Source of the DNA: Labrys miyagiensis
GTDB lineage: Bacteria; Pseudomonadota; Alphaproteobacteria; Rhizobiales; Labraceae
Direction: 5' to 3'
NCBI RefSeq assembly: GCF_030160835.1
Contig: NZ_BSPC01000005.1
Coordinates: 186,001-250,000, forward strand
DNA length: 64,000 nucleotides
A program made the position numbers and the translations under genes. The number at the start of each line of letters is the position of its first letter. Position 1 is the first letter of the stretch. The notes under the pieces are model-generated. The model did no database searches and was not told the origin of the DNA. It saw nothing but the letters and a program-made list of their open reading frames with translations. Shown piece after piece: positions 17,227-25,758 of this stretch.

Positions 17227-18444
17227 TCAGATCCGGGCCGCGGCGATGCCGTTCTCGGCCGTCCAGGTCGTGCGCCAGCGGCGCTTCACGCTGGTGAGGG
17301 CGGCGAGAGCGAGGGCTGCGAGGGTGGCGAAGATCAGGAAGCCGGCCTGGTAGCTGCCGGTGATCTGCTTGGAGAAGCCGAGGCTGGAAGCAAGGTAGAA
17401 GCCGCCGACACCGCCGGTCATGCCGACAAGGCCAGTCATCACGCCGATCTCGGCGTGAAAGCGCTGCGGCACGAGTTGGAACACCGCGCCATTGCCCATG
17501 CCGAGCGCCAGCATGGCGACGACCAGGATGGAGAGGCCGAGCCAGAGCGGGCCGAAGCCGAAGCTCGCCAGGATGAGAGCGACGACCGCCACGGCGTAGA
17601 GCCCGGTCAGCATGCGGATGCCGCCGAAGCGATCGGAGAGGGCGCCGCCCACTGGCCGCACCAAGGAGCCCGCCAGCACGCAGGCTGCCGTGCAATAGCC
17701 CGCGGTCACCGGATCGAGGCCGTATTGCGAGTTGAAATAGAAGCCGAGCGAGGAGGCGAGGCCGGAAAAGCCGCCGAAGGTCACGGCATAATAGAACATG
17801 AACCACCAGGCATCGGGCTGGCGCAGCACCTGGGCGTATTCGGCGAAGGATTTGGCGGCGGGCTGGTTCGGGCTGTCCTTGGCGCAGGCGAGATAGACGG
17901 CGAGCGCCAGCATCAGCGGAAGGGCGGCGAGGCCGATGACATTGTTCCAGCCGAAGGCGGCGGCCAGCGCCGGCGCGAACAAGGCAGCGAACACGGTGCC
18001 TGAATTGCCGGCGCCGGCGATGCCCAGCGCCACGCCCTGATAGCGTGGCGGGTACCAGCGCGAGGCGAGCGGCAGGGCGACGGCGAAGGAAGCACCGGCA
18101 ACGCCGAGGATCACGCCGAGCGCCAGCACCTGGCTATAGGAATGGATGCCGAAATACCAGAAGGCGAGAAGCCCGGCGATAACCACGAGCTGGGCTATGA
18201 TGCCGGTGAGACGCGGGCGCAGCCGGTCGACCAGCAGGCCGTTGACCACGCGCAGGAAGGCGCCGGCCAGCACGGGCAGCGCCACCATCAGGCCCTTCTG
18301 GGCCGGGTCGAGTTGGAGGTCGTTGGCGATCTGCACGGCCAGGGGTCCGAGCAGGATCCAGACCATGAAGCTCATGTCGAAATAAAAGAAGGCGGCCAGG
18401 AGGGTGGGCCAATGCCCGGCCTTGAGGAAATCTCGCGTCTTCAT
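17227..18444 (-). CDS. narK: Nitrate/nitrite transporter, major facilitator family
   Basis: A 405-residue inner-membrane protein with about 12 hydrophobic segments, importing nitrate (and/or exchanging nitrite). Family features are FDMSFMVWILLGPLA in helix 1, RVVNGLLVDRLRPR after helix 2, and glycine-rich nitrate signature segments GIAGAGNSGTVFAALFAP and GLVGMTGGVGGFYLASS. ATG 18444 begins the recognisable protein MKTRDFLKAGHWPT; the longer frame upstream runs through the leader terminator and is not coding. It is first gene of the nitrate operon, directly downstream of an attenuator. Confidence 0.95.
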   Translation of the reverse strand: MKTRDFLKAGHWPTLLAAFFYFDMSFMVWILLGPLAVQIANDLQLDPAQKGLMVALPVLAGAFLRVVNGLLVDRLRPRLTGIIAQLVVIAGLLAFWYFGIHSYSQVLALGVILGVAGASFAVALPLASRWYPPRYQGVALGIAGAGNSGTVFAALFAPALAAAFGWNNVIGLAALPLMLALAVYLACAKDSPNQPAAKSFAEYAQVLRQPDAWWFMFYYAVTFGGFSGLASSLGFYFNSQYGLDPVTAGYCTAACVLAGSLVRPVGGALSDRFGGIRMLTGLYAVAVVALILASFGFGPLWLGLSILVVAMLALGMGNGAVFQLVPQRFHAEIGVMTGLVGMTGGVGGFYLASSLGFSKQITGSYQAGFLIFATLAALALAALTSVKRRWRTTWTAENGIAAARI

Positions 18445-18468
18445 CGTTCCGCTCCGCGTGCTGATGGC

Positions 18469-18541
18469 GAAAACAAAAAGCCGCCGATCGATCCCCAGCC
18501 CTCGGGCTGTGCCAATACGGCAAACGGGATCGATCGGCGGC
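18469..18541 (-). terminator. Leader terminator (attenuator) in front of narK
   Basis: On the minus strand GCCGCCGATCGATCCC (18541-18526) pairs perfectly with GGGATCGATCGGCGGC (18495-18480), a 16-bp stem with a 30-base loop, followed by TTTTTGTTTTC. It ends 25 bases before the narK start codon. A terminator in this place would stop transcription of the whole nitrate operon unless relieved; the ANTAR protein NasT encoded at 25.1-25.7 kb is the obvious antiterminator. Confidence 0.88.
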
Positions 18542-18552
18542 GCTGCCGTTCT

Positions 18553-18658
18553 GCGTCCGACACTGGACGCGGGGCCTTTCAGCCCGGAATTTGAATGTGA
18601 GCCGCCTGGCGGGCCTTCATTGGCCGATGCGGCGAATGTGAAAGGACCATGCCTTTCA
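18553..18658 (-). promoter_or_regulatory. Twin hexaloop hairpins of the narK leader, candidate ANTAR (NasT) binding site
   Basis: Read on the minus strand, hairpin P1 (18658-18639) is TGAAAGG-CATGGT-CCTTTCA, a 7-bp stem with a six-base loop. Hairpin P2 (18570-18553) is GCGTCC-AGTGTC-GGACGC, a 6-bp stem with a six-base loop. ANTAR proteins are known to recognise paired hexaloop hairpins with conserved A at loop position 1 and G at position 4; P2 fits both, P1 has the G only. P2 ends 11 bases before the terminator stem. The P1-P2 gap of 68 bases is longer than usual. Confidence 0.7.
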
Positions 18659-18822
18659 TCCTGTACAACTTTAGGGGAAAGGTGCTTTTTTGAGCAAGAT
18701 GAAATTTTGTGCGCCGCAGCATGGAGATGCTGATATTTTTGGCGTGGTGAGGATTTGAGCGGCACAAGCGCCCCAAAAGGGGTGCGATTTGCCGAAATCG
18801 GGCGTTGGCCCTTCCGAAGCCG

Positions 18823-19737
18823 TCATTCCGCCCGTGTCGCCAAGATCCGCTCCGCAGCCCGTTGGCCCTGCTCGAAGCATGCCTGCAGTGCAATCGGTTC
18901 GTCCGTGGTGATCTGGTCGACCTTCAGGTCGACGAGCCTGCGGAGCGATCGTTCGGCCTGCGGGTGCGAGAGATTGAGCGTATAGGCGTCGATCAGCTTG
19001 CCGGCGGCATGGAAGGCACGAACGATATCGTGACCGGTTGCCGCGGCCTTCAGGATGATCCCGTAATCGAGATAGATCGTCGAAGCCGCGGGCGCCCTCC
19101 GCAACGCCTCTGCGACGAACACCTCGAAATCCCTGTAACTTTCGAGGCGCTCCATGGCCTTGTCACCGCAAGGATCGAAACCGAGGGCAAGCTCCTTCGC
19201 CCCAGACTCCTTCGTTGCCTGCGCGAGACGGCCGACCGCCTCCCAGTCATGGCCGGACAGGATGAAGCGCGCCGCAACCGGAGCGATGGCGCGGCCGAAA
19301 TTCCTGGCGAGCGTGGGGGAGATGGCGGCGGCATCTTCCTTAAGGTCGAGCTGAACCAGTGCTCCGGGCGCGGCTTCGCGTCCCGCGAGGTCCGCAAGAT
19401 CGTTCAGCAGCAGAAGGCGCTCCGATGTCGGGTGCCCGTCCGCTCCGCGCCGGTGCAGACGGCGCAGTTGCGCCTCGGTGGCGGTGGCGACCGGGCCGGA
19501 GCCCGTGGTCTCCCGGTCGAGGGTCTCGTCATGCTGCACGACGAAACCCGCCTCGCCATGGGCGCGCAGATCGACCTCCGATGATGCACCCGCCGCCAGG
19601 GCTTCGGCCAAAATCGCAGGCGTGAACGGGATATCGTCAAGGCGCCGCCTCATGCGATGCCATTTGAGACGAACGCGATGCGCGCCACTGAGGAGGCAAA
19701 TACCGTCCGCCTTCCTTGGACCATCGGCCTCAGCCAT
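18823..19737 (-). CDS. Glycerophosphodiester phosphodiesterase family protein
   Basis: A protein of about 304 residues matching the GDPD barrel: EVDLRAHGEAGFVVQHDETL carries the conserved Asp and His-Asp, followed by DRETTGSGPV and the strand VQLDLKEDAAA with a metal-site Lys/Glu. The first signature, normally HRG, reads WHRMRRRLDD, so catalytic competence needs checking. It would split deacylated phospholipid head groups into glycerol-3-phosphate and an alcohol. ATG 19737 follows a GGGAG site and overlaps the end of the ABC ATPase gene by eight bases, so it is the last gene of the transport operon. No signal peptide is seen. Confidence 0.8.
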   Translation of the reverse strand: MAEADGPRKADGICLLSGAHRVRLKWHRMRRRLDDIPFTPAILAEALAAGASSEVDLRAHGEAGFVVQHDETLDRETTGSGPVATATEAQLRRLHRRGADGHPTSERLLLLNDLADLAGREAAPGALVQLDLKEDAAAISPTLARNFGRAIAPVAARFILSGHDWEAVGRLAQATKESGAKELALGFDPCGDKAMERLESYRDFEVFVAEALRRAPAASTIYLDYGIILKAAATGHDIVRAFHAAGKLIDAYTLNLSHPQAERSLRRLVDLKVDQITTDEPIALQACFEQGQRAAERILATRAE

Positions 19738-20800
19738 GCAGGCGTGCTCCCGGATGGAAAGGCCGGGCCGCATGCACCGCGCCGCCGGCGTCGAACGCAA
19801 CCATGGCGCTGACGGCCAGCCAGATGCGGTCGCCTATGCGGCAGGCTTCGGTCTTTCCCATCTGGGCCTTGACGATCTGCCCGTTGCCGAGCCGGACATC
19901 GACCATCCGGAATGCACCCAGGTCAAGAATCCGCTCGACCACGGCGGACAGGCCCGCGCCTGGAGCATGCGACAGTCCGATATCCTCGGGCCGGATGGCG
20001 AGCGCATAGGGCCCATCGCTTCCGTCGACCGCGAAGGACTTGCCGTCGACCGTTGCAGCGCCCGCCGAGACGGTCGTCTCCATCATGTTCATCGTCCCGA
20101 TGAATTCCGCCACGAAGCGGGTCACCGGCTGGGCATAGATGGCGGATGGCGAGCCGATCTGTTCGACGCGGCCGGATTTCATCACGACGATACGGTCGGC
20201 GAGCGTGAGGGCCTCTTCCTGGTCGTGCGTGACGAAGAGGGTGGTCAGGCCCAGCCGCTGCTGGATGCCGCGAACCTCCTCGCGCAGCCTCACCCGCAGA
20301 TGCGCGTCGAGCGCCGAGAACGGCTCATCCATCAGCAGGATCTTCGGGGTGAGCACGACGCAGCGGGCGATCGCCACCCGCTGCTGCTGGCCCCCGGAAA
20401 GCTGGCCGGGATAGCGCCTTTCATAGCCGGCCAAGCCCACGAGTTCGAGCACCTCGGACACCTTGCCGCGAACGGCCTCCCTAGCGAAGCCTCGCAACTT
20501 CAGGCCGAAGGCGATGTTCTGGAAGACCGTCATGTGGCTCCAGAGGGCATGGCTCTGAAAAACCATGCCGGTCGGCCGCTTGTCCGGCGTGAGATGAGCG
20601 ACATCCTCGCCATCGATGACGATGCGGCCCGAAGTCGGTGTTTCGAAGCCGGCGATCATGCGAAGCACCGTCGATTTGCCGCAGCCGGACGGACCGAGCA
20701 GGCAAAGCAGCTCGCCATCGCCGATCGAGACCGAAACCTCCGAGACGGCCTGGGTACTGGAAAAATTCTTGGTCAGGTTTTCGACGATGAGCTTCGACAT
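19730..20800 (-). CDS. ABC transporter ATP-binding protein (organophosphate/phosphonate/Fe3+ type)
   Basis: A 356-residue ATPase powering the importer. Walker A is GPSGCGKST, the signature [13 protein letters not shown], Walker B ILLMDEPFSALD, and the H-loop [12 protein letters not shown]-terminal TOBE domain (about 270-350) contains YALAIRPEDIGLS. This architecture is shared by PotA, FbpC and PhnT. ATG 20800 begins MSKLIVENLTKNF; the longer in-frame extension reads through the preceding gene in the wrong frame. Gene order SBP-permease-permease-ATPase-GDPD suggests import of a glycerophosphodiester or related phosphate ester. Confidence 0.93.
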   Translation of the reverse strand: MSKLIVENLTKNFSSTQAVSEVSVSIGDGELLCLLGPSGCGKSTVLRMIAGFETPTSGRIVIDGEDVAHLTPDKRPTGMVFQSHALWSHMTVFQNIAFGLKLRGFAREAVRGKVSEVLELVGLAGYERRYPGQLSGGQQQRVAIARCVVLTPKILLMDEPFSALDAHLRVRLREEVRGIQQRLGLTTLFVTHDQEEALTLADRIVVMKSGRVEQIGSPSAIYAQPVTRFVAEFIGTMNMMETTVSAGAATVDGKSFAVDGSDGPYALAIRPEDIGLSHAPGAGLSAVVERILDLGAFRMVDVRLGNGQIVKAQMGKTEACRIGDRIWLAVSAMVAFDAGGAVHAARPFHPGARLHG

Positions 20801-20820
20801 GCGCTTAGCCAGGATTCCGA

Positions 20821-21642
20821 TCAGCCACCGAGACCGCCGGCAATCGCGCGGGCGCTCAGAATGTTGCGTGCCAGGAGCAGCGCGATGAAGGAGGGCACCC
20901 AGAGAAGCACCGAAAGCACGGCGCCGTACTGGACGACGAGTTGATTGTTGATCAGCGAGATCATCAGAATCGGCATGGTGCGGATATGGGGCGCCCCGAT
21001 CAGGAAGGCGCCTTCGGTTTCGTAGAATGTGCCGACGAAGGTCAGTAGCAGCGCCGCGCCGATGGCCGGCCCTGCCTGCGGCAAGGTGATCGAAAAGAAG
21101 GTGCGGGCTGCCGATGCCCCCACGTCGCGGGCGGCTTCCTCCAGCCGGCGGTCGATGTTCTGGAAGGCACCGACCGGGATCCAGATCATCAGCAGGAGCG
21201 TGTTCACGAGCTGGATCAGCACGACGCCTGCAAAGGTGCCGATCAGGCCAAAGGAGTACATGATCGTGGCGATGGCGATATAGAGCCCGAATTTCGGAAA
21301 GGCCTGGGTGGCCAGGAAGGAAAGCAGCAGAGCCGACTTGCCCGGAAATTCCAGCCGGGCGAACGCGTAGGCGGCCGGCAGGCAGATGAGGGCCGAAAGC
21401 GCCGTCACCACGGCCGAGAGCGCGAGCGAGGTCCGCAGCGCCGTCCACACATCGGCGCGGGACAGCATGGCGGACCAGAAACGCAGGCCCCATTGCGTGG
21501 GGATCAGCGATGGGTAGCGCCAGACCTCGGCGAAGGCCCAGAGAAACACGGCGGCGATCGGCACGAGAATGAAGAGGGTCAGCAAGCCGGCGAGCGAGAC
21601 TCCCGGCAGCAGGCTCGCAAGGGAACGCGACCGCCCCGTCAT
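20821..21642 (-). CDS. ABC transporter permease, second subunit
   Basis: A 273-residue membrane protein with six predicted helices, the first at VSLAGLLTLFILVPIAAVFLW. The EAA loop that contacts the ATPase is LEEAARDVGASAARTFFSITLP. It belongs to the PotC/FbpB/PhnV class. ATG 21642 overlaps the stop of the first permease by four bases (ATGA), so the pair is translationally coupled. Confidence 0.92.
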   Translation of the reverse strand: MTGRSRSLASLLPGVSLAGLLTLFILVPIAAVFLWAFAEVWRYPSLIPTQWGLRFWSAMLSRADVWTALRTSLALSAVVTALSALICLPAAYAFARLEFPGKSALLLSFLATQAFPKFGLYIAIATIMYSFGLIGTFAGVVLIQLVNTLLLMIWIPVGAFQNIDRRLEEAARDVGASAARTFFSITLPQAGPAIGAALLLTFVGTFYETEGAFLIGAPHIRTMPILMISLINNQLVVQYGAVLSVLLWVPSFIALLLARNILSARAIAGGLGG

Positions 21643-22508
21643 CGGGCCGCCCCGTGCGAGCGTGCAACGGAGCGCACATAGACAATGCCGACAAGGGCGC
21701 AGATGAGGAAGCTCACCACGGCCTGTGTCTGGGCCTGGGCCGGGTCCAGCACCTGCGTGAAGGTGCGCTGCATGAACACACCCATCATCTCGGGCGAGGC
21801 CGGACCGAGCACATAGGGCAGCGTGAAGGCGCCGAACGCGCCCAGGAACGACAGCGAGAAGGCGACGATGAGCGAATTGCGGATCTGGGGCAGGATGATG
21901 CCGGTGAGGATGCGCAGGCGGCCGGCGCCGACATCGCGCGCCGCTTCGACCGCCGCATCCTGGATCTGCGCAAGGCCGGAGAGCAGGACCAGCAGGGTGA
22001 GGGGCATGCCCTCCCAGACTAGGCCGATGATCGTGCCCCAACCGGTCAGATAGGGCGAGCGATAACCGTCCACGCCGAGATGATGCAACACGGTCGCCAG
22101 CGTGCCGTTGGGGCCCATGAAGCGGATCAGGGCGTAGGCGATGATGATGCCGGGCACGAACAGCGGGAACACGGCGATGCTCTGCACGAAGGCCGGCAGG
22201 CGTCCCTGCGAGAAACGCAGATAGAGCGCGATCGGCAGGCAAAGCCCGAGCAGCAGAACGGCGGTGATCAGCGTCGTCTGCAGGGTGAACAGGACATTGC
22301 CGATGCTCAACGGATCCGACAGGAACACGCGGTAATTCTGCAGCGACCAGTCGCCATCGCCGCTCACCCGCAATGTCGAGAGAATGGCGCTCAACGCCGG
22401 TAACAGCACGAAGAGCAGGACGAGCAGCACCGGCGCGGCGACGAGCGCAAGCCCGACAGGGACATGCCGGGCTTGGGATTTCGACCCCGAGAAAGGAAGC
22501 GCCGTCAT
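21639..22508 (-). CDS. ABC transporter permease, first subunit
   Basis: A 289-residue membrane protein with six predicted helices (VGLALVAAPVLLVLLFVLLP first). The EAA loop reads VEAARDVGAGRLRILTGIILP. It is the PotB/PhnU-like partner of the adjacent permease. It starts 12 bases after the substrate-binding protein ends, and its end overlaps the second permease. Confidence 0.92.
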   Translation of the reverse strand: MTALPFSGSKSQARHVPVGLALVAAPVLLVLLFVLLPALSAILSTLRVSGDGDWSLQNYRVFLSDPLSIGNVLFTLQTTLITAVLLLGLCLPIALYLRFSQGRLPAFVQSIAVFPLFVPGIIIAYALIRFMGPNGTLATVLHHLGVDGYRSPYLTGWGTIIGLVWEGMPLTLLVLLSGLAQIQDAAVEAARDVGAGRLRILTGIILPQIRNSLIVAFSLSFLGAFGAFTLPYVLGPASPEMMGVFMQRTFTQVLDPAQAQTQAVVSFLICALVGIVYVRSVARSHGAAR

Positions 22509-22520
22509 CGCGATGCGATG

Positions 22521-23666
22521 TCAGCTGCGCTGCAGATTGGGTGCAACATTGCGATACCAGCCGTCATTGACGGCCGCCTCCCAGTCGCCCTGCGGGAAGG
22601 TCGGGATGGCGGTCGGGATCACGTCGGCGAATTGCTGGCGCAGCGCGTCCGGCAGGAACTTCCAGTCCACGCCGGGGAAGCCGCCGAGATCCTTGAGAAC
22701 CGAGGTTTGGACTTCTTCCGAGAGCAGGAAGTCGGCGAAGAGCAGCGCGCCATCCCGATGCGCGGCGATCGAGGGAATCACCGAGGCCGAGAAGCCGCCG
22801 CATAGCGCCAGGTCCTGCAACTGGACCAGCTTGATGGTGGGCGGCAGGACGCCCTGCGAAAGTCCCTGCAAGGCCTGGTCCGACCAGGCGGGCACCATGG
22901 AGACGACGCCATTGGCGAGCAATTGCAGCGAGGCCGTGTTACCCGCCGCGTAGGTGCCCTTGCCATAGAGCGAGGGCGCCAGATCGCCCAGCAAGGCCCA
23001 GGCCGGAGTCAGCCGCTTCTGCGCCTCCTCCTTGGAGAAATTGTCGATCTTGAAGACCTGCGGATCCCGGCCGTTCACTTCGTGGATGGCACGGCGGACG
23101 AAATTGCCGCCCGAACCACCCTTGTCCGGGCGATTATAGATGAACTGGCCAGGATTGGCCTTGATCCAGGCGACCAGCGCAGTCCAGGTCCTGGGCAGGT
23201 CGGCCGGCGATATCTTGGCCGAATCATAGGCCAGCAGGACCTGCGAGCCGCGGTAGGGCATCGAATAGGGCGACTGGATCGCCAGTCTGTTCACGCGGGC
23301 GTAGTTCGGCACGATCGAGGCATCGAACCTGGTCCAGAGGCCGGCTTCGATCCCGCCCTTCGGCAGGTTCGGGTCGTGCTCCTCGGCGAAATCCATCTGC
23401 GGATCGGCCTTGGTCTGAAGGGCGGCGAGGGCGCGCTGCGCCACGGCGTCGAGTCCGCCGTCGCGAGCGATCACCACATTGATCTCGTATTCGGGATGCG
23501 CTTTCTCGAAGGCCGGCTTCACCACATTGGCAAGCCAGTCGGAGATGTTGGCGTCGCTATCGGTGAAGATATCGAGCCTGGTTGCTGCCAGAGCGCTTGT
23601 GGCAGGTAGCATTCCAACTGTGGCAACTGCAACACTGATAGTCAAAAAGGCGCGACGATCGATCAT
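22521..23666 (-). CDS. ABC transporter periplasmic substrate-binding protein
   Basis: A 381-residue exported protein with a signal peptide (AFLTISVAVATVGMLPATSALA, cleaved near residue 28). The mature part starts TRLDIFTDSDANISDWLANV and has the two-lobed class I/II binding-protein pattern seen in iron, spermidine and 2-aminoethylphosphonate binding proteins. ATG 23666 is chosen because it begins the signal peptide. It is the first gene of the operon that ends with the GDPD gene and lies 54 bases downstream of a Pho-box-like repeat, so the ligand is probably a phosphate-containing compound; this is inference. Confidence 0.9.
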   Translation of the reverse strand: MIDRRAFLTISVAVATVGMLPATSALAATRLDIFTDSDANISDWLANVVKPAFEKAHPEYEINVVIARDGGLDAVAQRALAALQTKADPQMDFAEEHDPNLPKGGIEAGLWTRFDASIVPNYARVNRLAIQSPYSMPYRGSQVLLAYDSAKISPADLPRTWTALVAWIKANPGQFIYNRPDKGGSGGNFVRRAIHEVNGRDPQVFKIDNFSKEEAQKRLTPAWALLGDLAPSLYGKGTYAAGNTASLQLLANGVVSMVPAWSDQALQGLSQGVLPPTIKLVQLQDLALCGGFSASVIPSIAAHRDGALLFADFLLSEEVQTSVLKDLGGFPGVDWKFLPDALRQQFADVIPTAIPTFPQGDWEAAVNDGWYRNVAPNLQRS

Positions 23667-23703
23667 GGACCTGCTCCGTCTGCGGGGAAATTTACCGAGG
23701 CGA

Positions 23704-23737
23704 AATCTAGGGTCGGCCGATGACGTTCTCATGACGT
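23704..23737 (-). promoter_or_regulatory. Pho-box-like direct repeat and -10 of the organophosphate importer operon
   Basis: On the minus strand, ACGTCAT-GAGA-ACGTCAT (23737-23720) is an exact 7-base direct repeat with 4-base spacing, the geometry of a PhoB box (CTGTCAT-N4-CTGTCAT); five of seven bases match in each half. Ten bases further lies TAGATT (23709-23704), a -10-like hexamer at the distance expected when PhoB replaces the -35 element. The start codon is at 23666. Confidence 0.6.
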
Positions 23738-23802
23738 CGGTGGGCGGCGTCAGGCCGCTCATCGAGCTCGCGCAGCGGTGATAGGTAATTTGGGAGCTCG
23801 AT

Positions 23803-25083
23803 CTATCGGGCCAGAGATGAGCCTGCGATGCCGAATGACCTGATATAAGCCTCCACCTCGTCCGGATCGAACAGCCTGCCGTCGAAGAAGCCGTCCGGGC
23901 CGAGGATCATGGTGCCGTTGCGCGAGGCGACCGGGGTCGCCGTCTGCAAGGCGCCTTCCACCTTGGCGCTGGCACGGGGCAGGTCGATGCCGGTGCCGGC
24001 CAGCGCCGCGCGGAAGAGATCCGGGCGGTAGACCTGGCGTGCCCGGGCGGCGAGCTCGGGCGAATAGTCCGTCTGGCCCCAGCGCACCATCTGCGAATAG
24101 AACCACAGCGCGTGGCTCTGCCAGGGGAAATTGGCGGCATGGTCGTGGAAGACGAGGAAATCGGCGATGCCGGTGGCGGCTTCGCCTTGCCGTCGCGCCA
24201 GCCGCCCGCTCAGCGCCCTGGCGATGGTCTCCGAGGGCACGCCGAGAAGGGCTGGCGCGGCCAGCAGGCGGGCAAGCTCCTCGCGATTGTCCGGATCCCC
24301 AGCCCATTGCGCGGCCTTGTAGAGGGCACGCAGCAACGCGGCCAGCGTGGCGGGCGCGCGCTCGGCGAAATCGGCGCGGATGCCCAGCACCTTCTCCGGC
24401 CCCTGACGCCAAAGGGCGGATTTGGTGACGGCGATCACGCCCGCCCCCGCCTCCACCGCAAGGGAATTCCAGGGCTCGCCCACGCAGAAGCCATCGATCT
24501 GCCGCTCCAGCATGGCGTCCACCATGAAGGATGGCGGCAGCACGATCAGGCGGATGTCGCGGTCGGGATCGATGCCGGCCGAGGCCAGCCAGTAGCGCAG
24601 CTCGTAATTATGTCCGGAGAAGGGATGGACGACAGCGAGCGTCAGCGCCGGTCGCCCTGCCTCGCGCAATCCCGCCACCACGCGGGCGAGGGCCGCTCCC
24701 ATTGCGGCCGGATCCGCGGCGAGCGTGGCGCCTTCGGCCTCCATGGCGGCGAACACCGCCGGCGAAAGCGTGATGGCATTGCCGCCAAGTCCGAGCGAGA
24801 AGGGTGCGGCCATCGGCACCTCGACATGACCGATACCGAGTGTCGAGGCGATCGGCATCGGCCCCAGCATGTGGGCGGCGTCGAAATGGCCGAGCATGAC
24901 GCGGTCGCGGATATTGGCCCAGGAGGTCTCGCGCGCCAAAGTGAGCGAAAGGCCTACATCGGCAGCGAAGCCCTTCTCCTTTGCCACCACCAGGGGCGCG
25001 GCGTCGACGAGCGGGATAAAGCCGAGCGTCAGTTCGGCCTTGTCACCAGCCTTGTCCCCGCCGCCCTGTGGCTTGACATCCAT
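23803..25083 (-). CDS. nasS: Nitrate sensor NasS (NrtA-like, cytoplasmic)
   Basis: A 426-residue protein related to the periplasmic nitrate-binding protein NrtA (ELTLGFIPLVDAAPLVVAKE, FDAAHMLGPMPIAS, DGFCVGEPWNSLAV, HAANFPWQSHALWFYSQM) but with no signal peptide, which is the mark of NasS. NasS holds NasT inactive; nitrate or nitrite binding releases NasT to act as antiterminator on nitrate-assimilation leaders. It starts 10 bases after nasT on the same strand. The structural operon with its matching leader is 5 kb away on the same strand. Confidence 0.92.
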   Translation of the reverse strand: MDVKPQGGGDKAGDKAELTLGFIPLVDAAPLVVAKEKGFAADVGLSLTLARETSWANIRDRVMLGHFDAAHMLGPMPIASTLGIGHVEVPMAAPFSLGLGGNAITLSPAVFAAMEAEGATLAADPAAMGAALARVVAGLREAGRPALTLAVVHPFSGHNYELRYWLASAGIDPDRDIRLIVLPPSFMVDAMLERQIDGFCVGEPWNSLAVEAGAGVIAVTKSALWRQGPEKVLGIRADFAERAPATLAALLRALYKAAQWAGDPDNREELARLLAAPALLGVPSETIARALSGRLARRQGEAATGIADFLVFHDHAANFPWQSHALWFYSQMVRWGQTDYSPELAARARQVYRPDLFRAALAGTGIDLPRASAKVEGALQTATPVASRNGTMILGPDGFFDGRLFDPDEVEAYIRSFGIAGSSLAR

Positions 25084-25093
25084 CGCTACGCTC

Positions 25094-25681
25094 CTAGCCC
25101 AGTAAGTTGGCGGCGGTGACGAGGCTGCGCGCCACCTCGGCGACGCGCCGGCTCTCGTTCATCGCCGTCTTGCGCAGGAGGGCATAGGCTTCCTCCTCAC
25201 TGATGCCGCGGCTCTTCATCAAAATGCCCTTCGCCTTGTCGATGACCTTGCGATCCTCCAGCGCCTGCCTGGTGCGGTCGAGTTCCTCGCGCAGGCGGTG
25301 AAAGGCGTTGAAGCGGCTGATCGCCATGTCGAGGATCGGCTTCACCCGCTCCTTGCGCAGGCCATTGACGACATAGGCGGAGACGCCGGCATCGATGGCC
25401 GCCTCGGTGGAAGCCTTGTCCGACTGGTCGACGAACATCACCACCGGCCGGTGCACGCTGCGGGACACCTGGAACATCTGCTCGAGCACGTCGCGATTGG
25501 GGTTTTCAAGGTCGATGAAGATCACGTCGGGATCCGCCTCGACGATCTGACGCAAAAGCTGGCGCATCTGGGTAATGATGGTGACCCGCTCATGTCCCGC
25601 CTCGCGCAGGCCCTCTTCGATCACGGATGCCCTGACTGCATTGTCGTCGATCAGCAGGACATGAAGAGGCGCGTCGGTCAT
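25094..25681 (-). CDS. nasT: ANTAR-domain antiterminator NasT
   Basis: A 195-residue protein with an N-terminal receiver-like domain (VLLIDDNAVRASVIEEGL, VIFIDLENPNRD) and a C-terminal ANTAR RNA-binding domain (KVIDKAKGILMKSRGISEEE). The conserved receiver lysine near AYVVNGL is not seen, fitting a pseudo-receiver controlled by NasS rather than phosphorylation. ATG 25681 begins MTDAPLHVLLIDD; the frame extends upstream without a start signal. It is transcribed with nasS. The narK leader hairpins at 18.55-18.66 kb are its predicted target. Confidence 0.94.
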   Translation of the reverse strand: MTDAPLHVLLIDDNAVRASVIEEGLREAGHERVTIITQMRQLLRQIVEADPDVIFIDLENPNRDVLEQMFQVSRSVHRPVVMFVDQSDKASTEAAIDAGVSAYVVNGLRKERVKPILDMAISRFNAFHRLREELDRTRQALEDRKVIDKAKGILMKSRGISEEEAYALLRKTAMNESRRVAEVARSLVTAANLLG

Positions 25682-25758
25682 GGCGCCAGTGTCAGGCAGG
25701 CGCCGGAGGGAGGCAAGGCACGAAATTAGGCAGAGGTCACCACGAACGCGCCGATCCA

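Noticed and set aside
18601-18760. Possible sigma-54 promoter upstream of the narK leader
   Set aside because: GG and GC dinucleotides are present but not at the required 10-base spacing; no box could be defended.
17227-18765. N-terminal extension of NarK to 512 residues
   Set aside because: The extension would translate the attenuator; the family start and ribosome site fit 18444.
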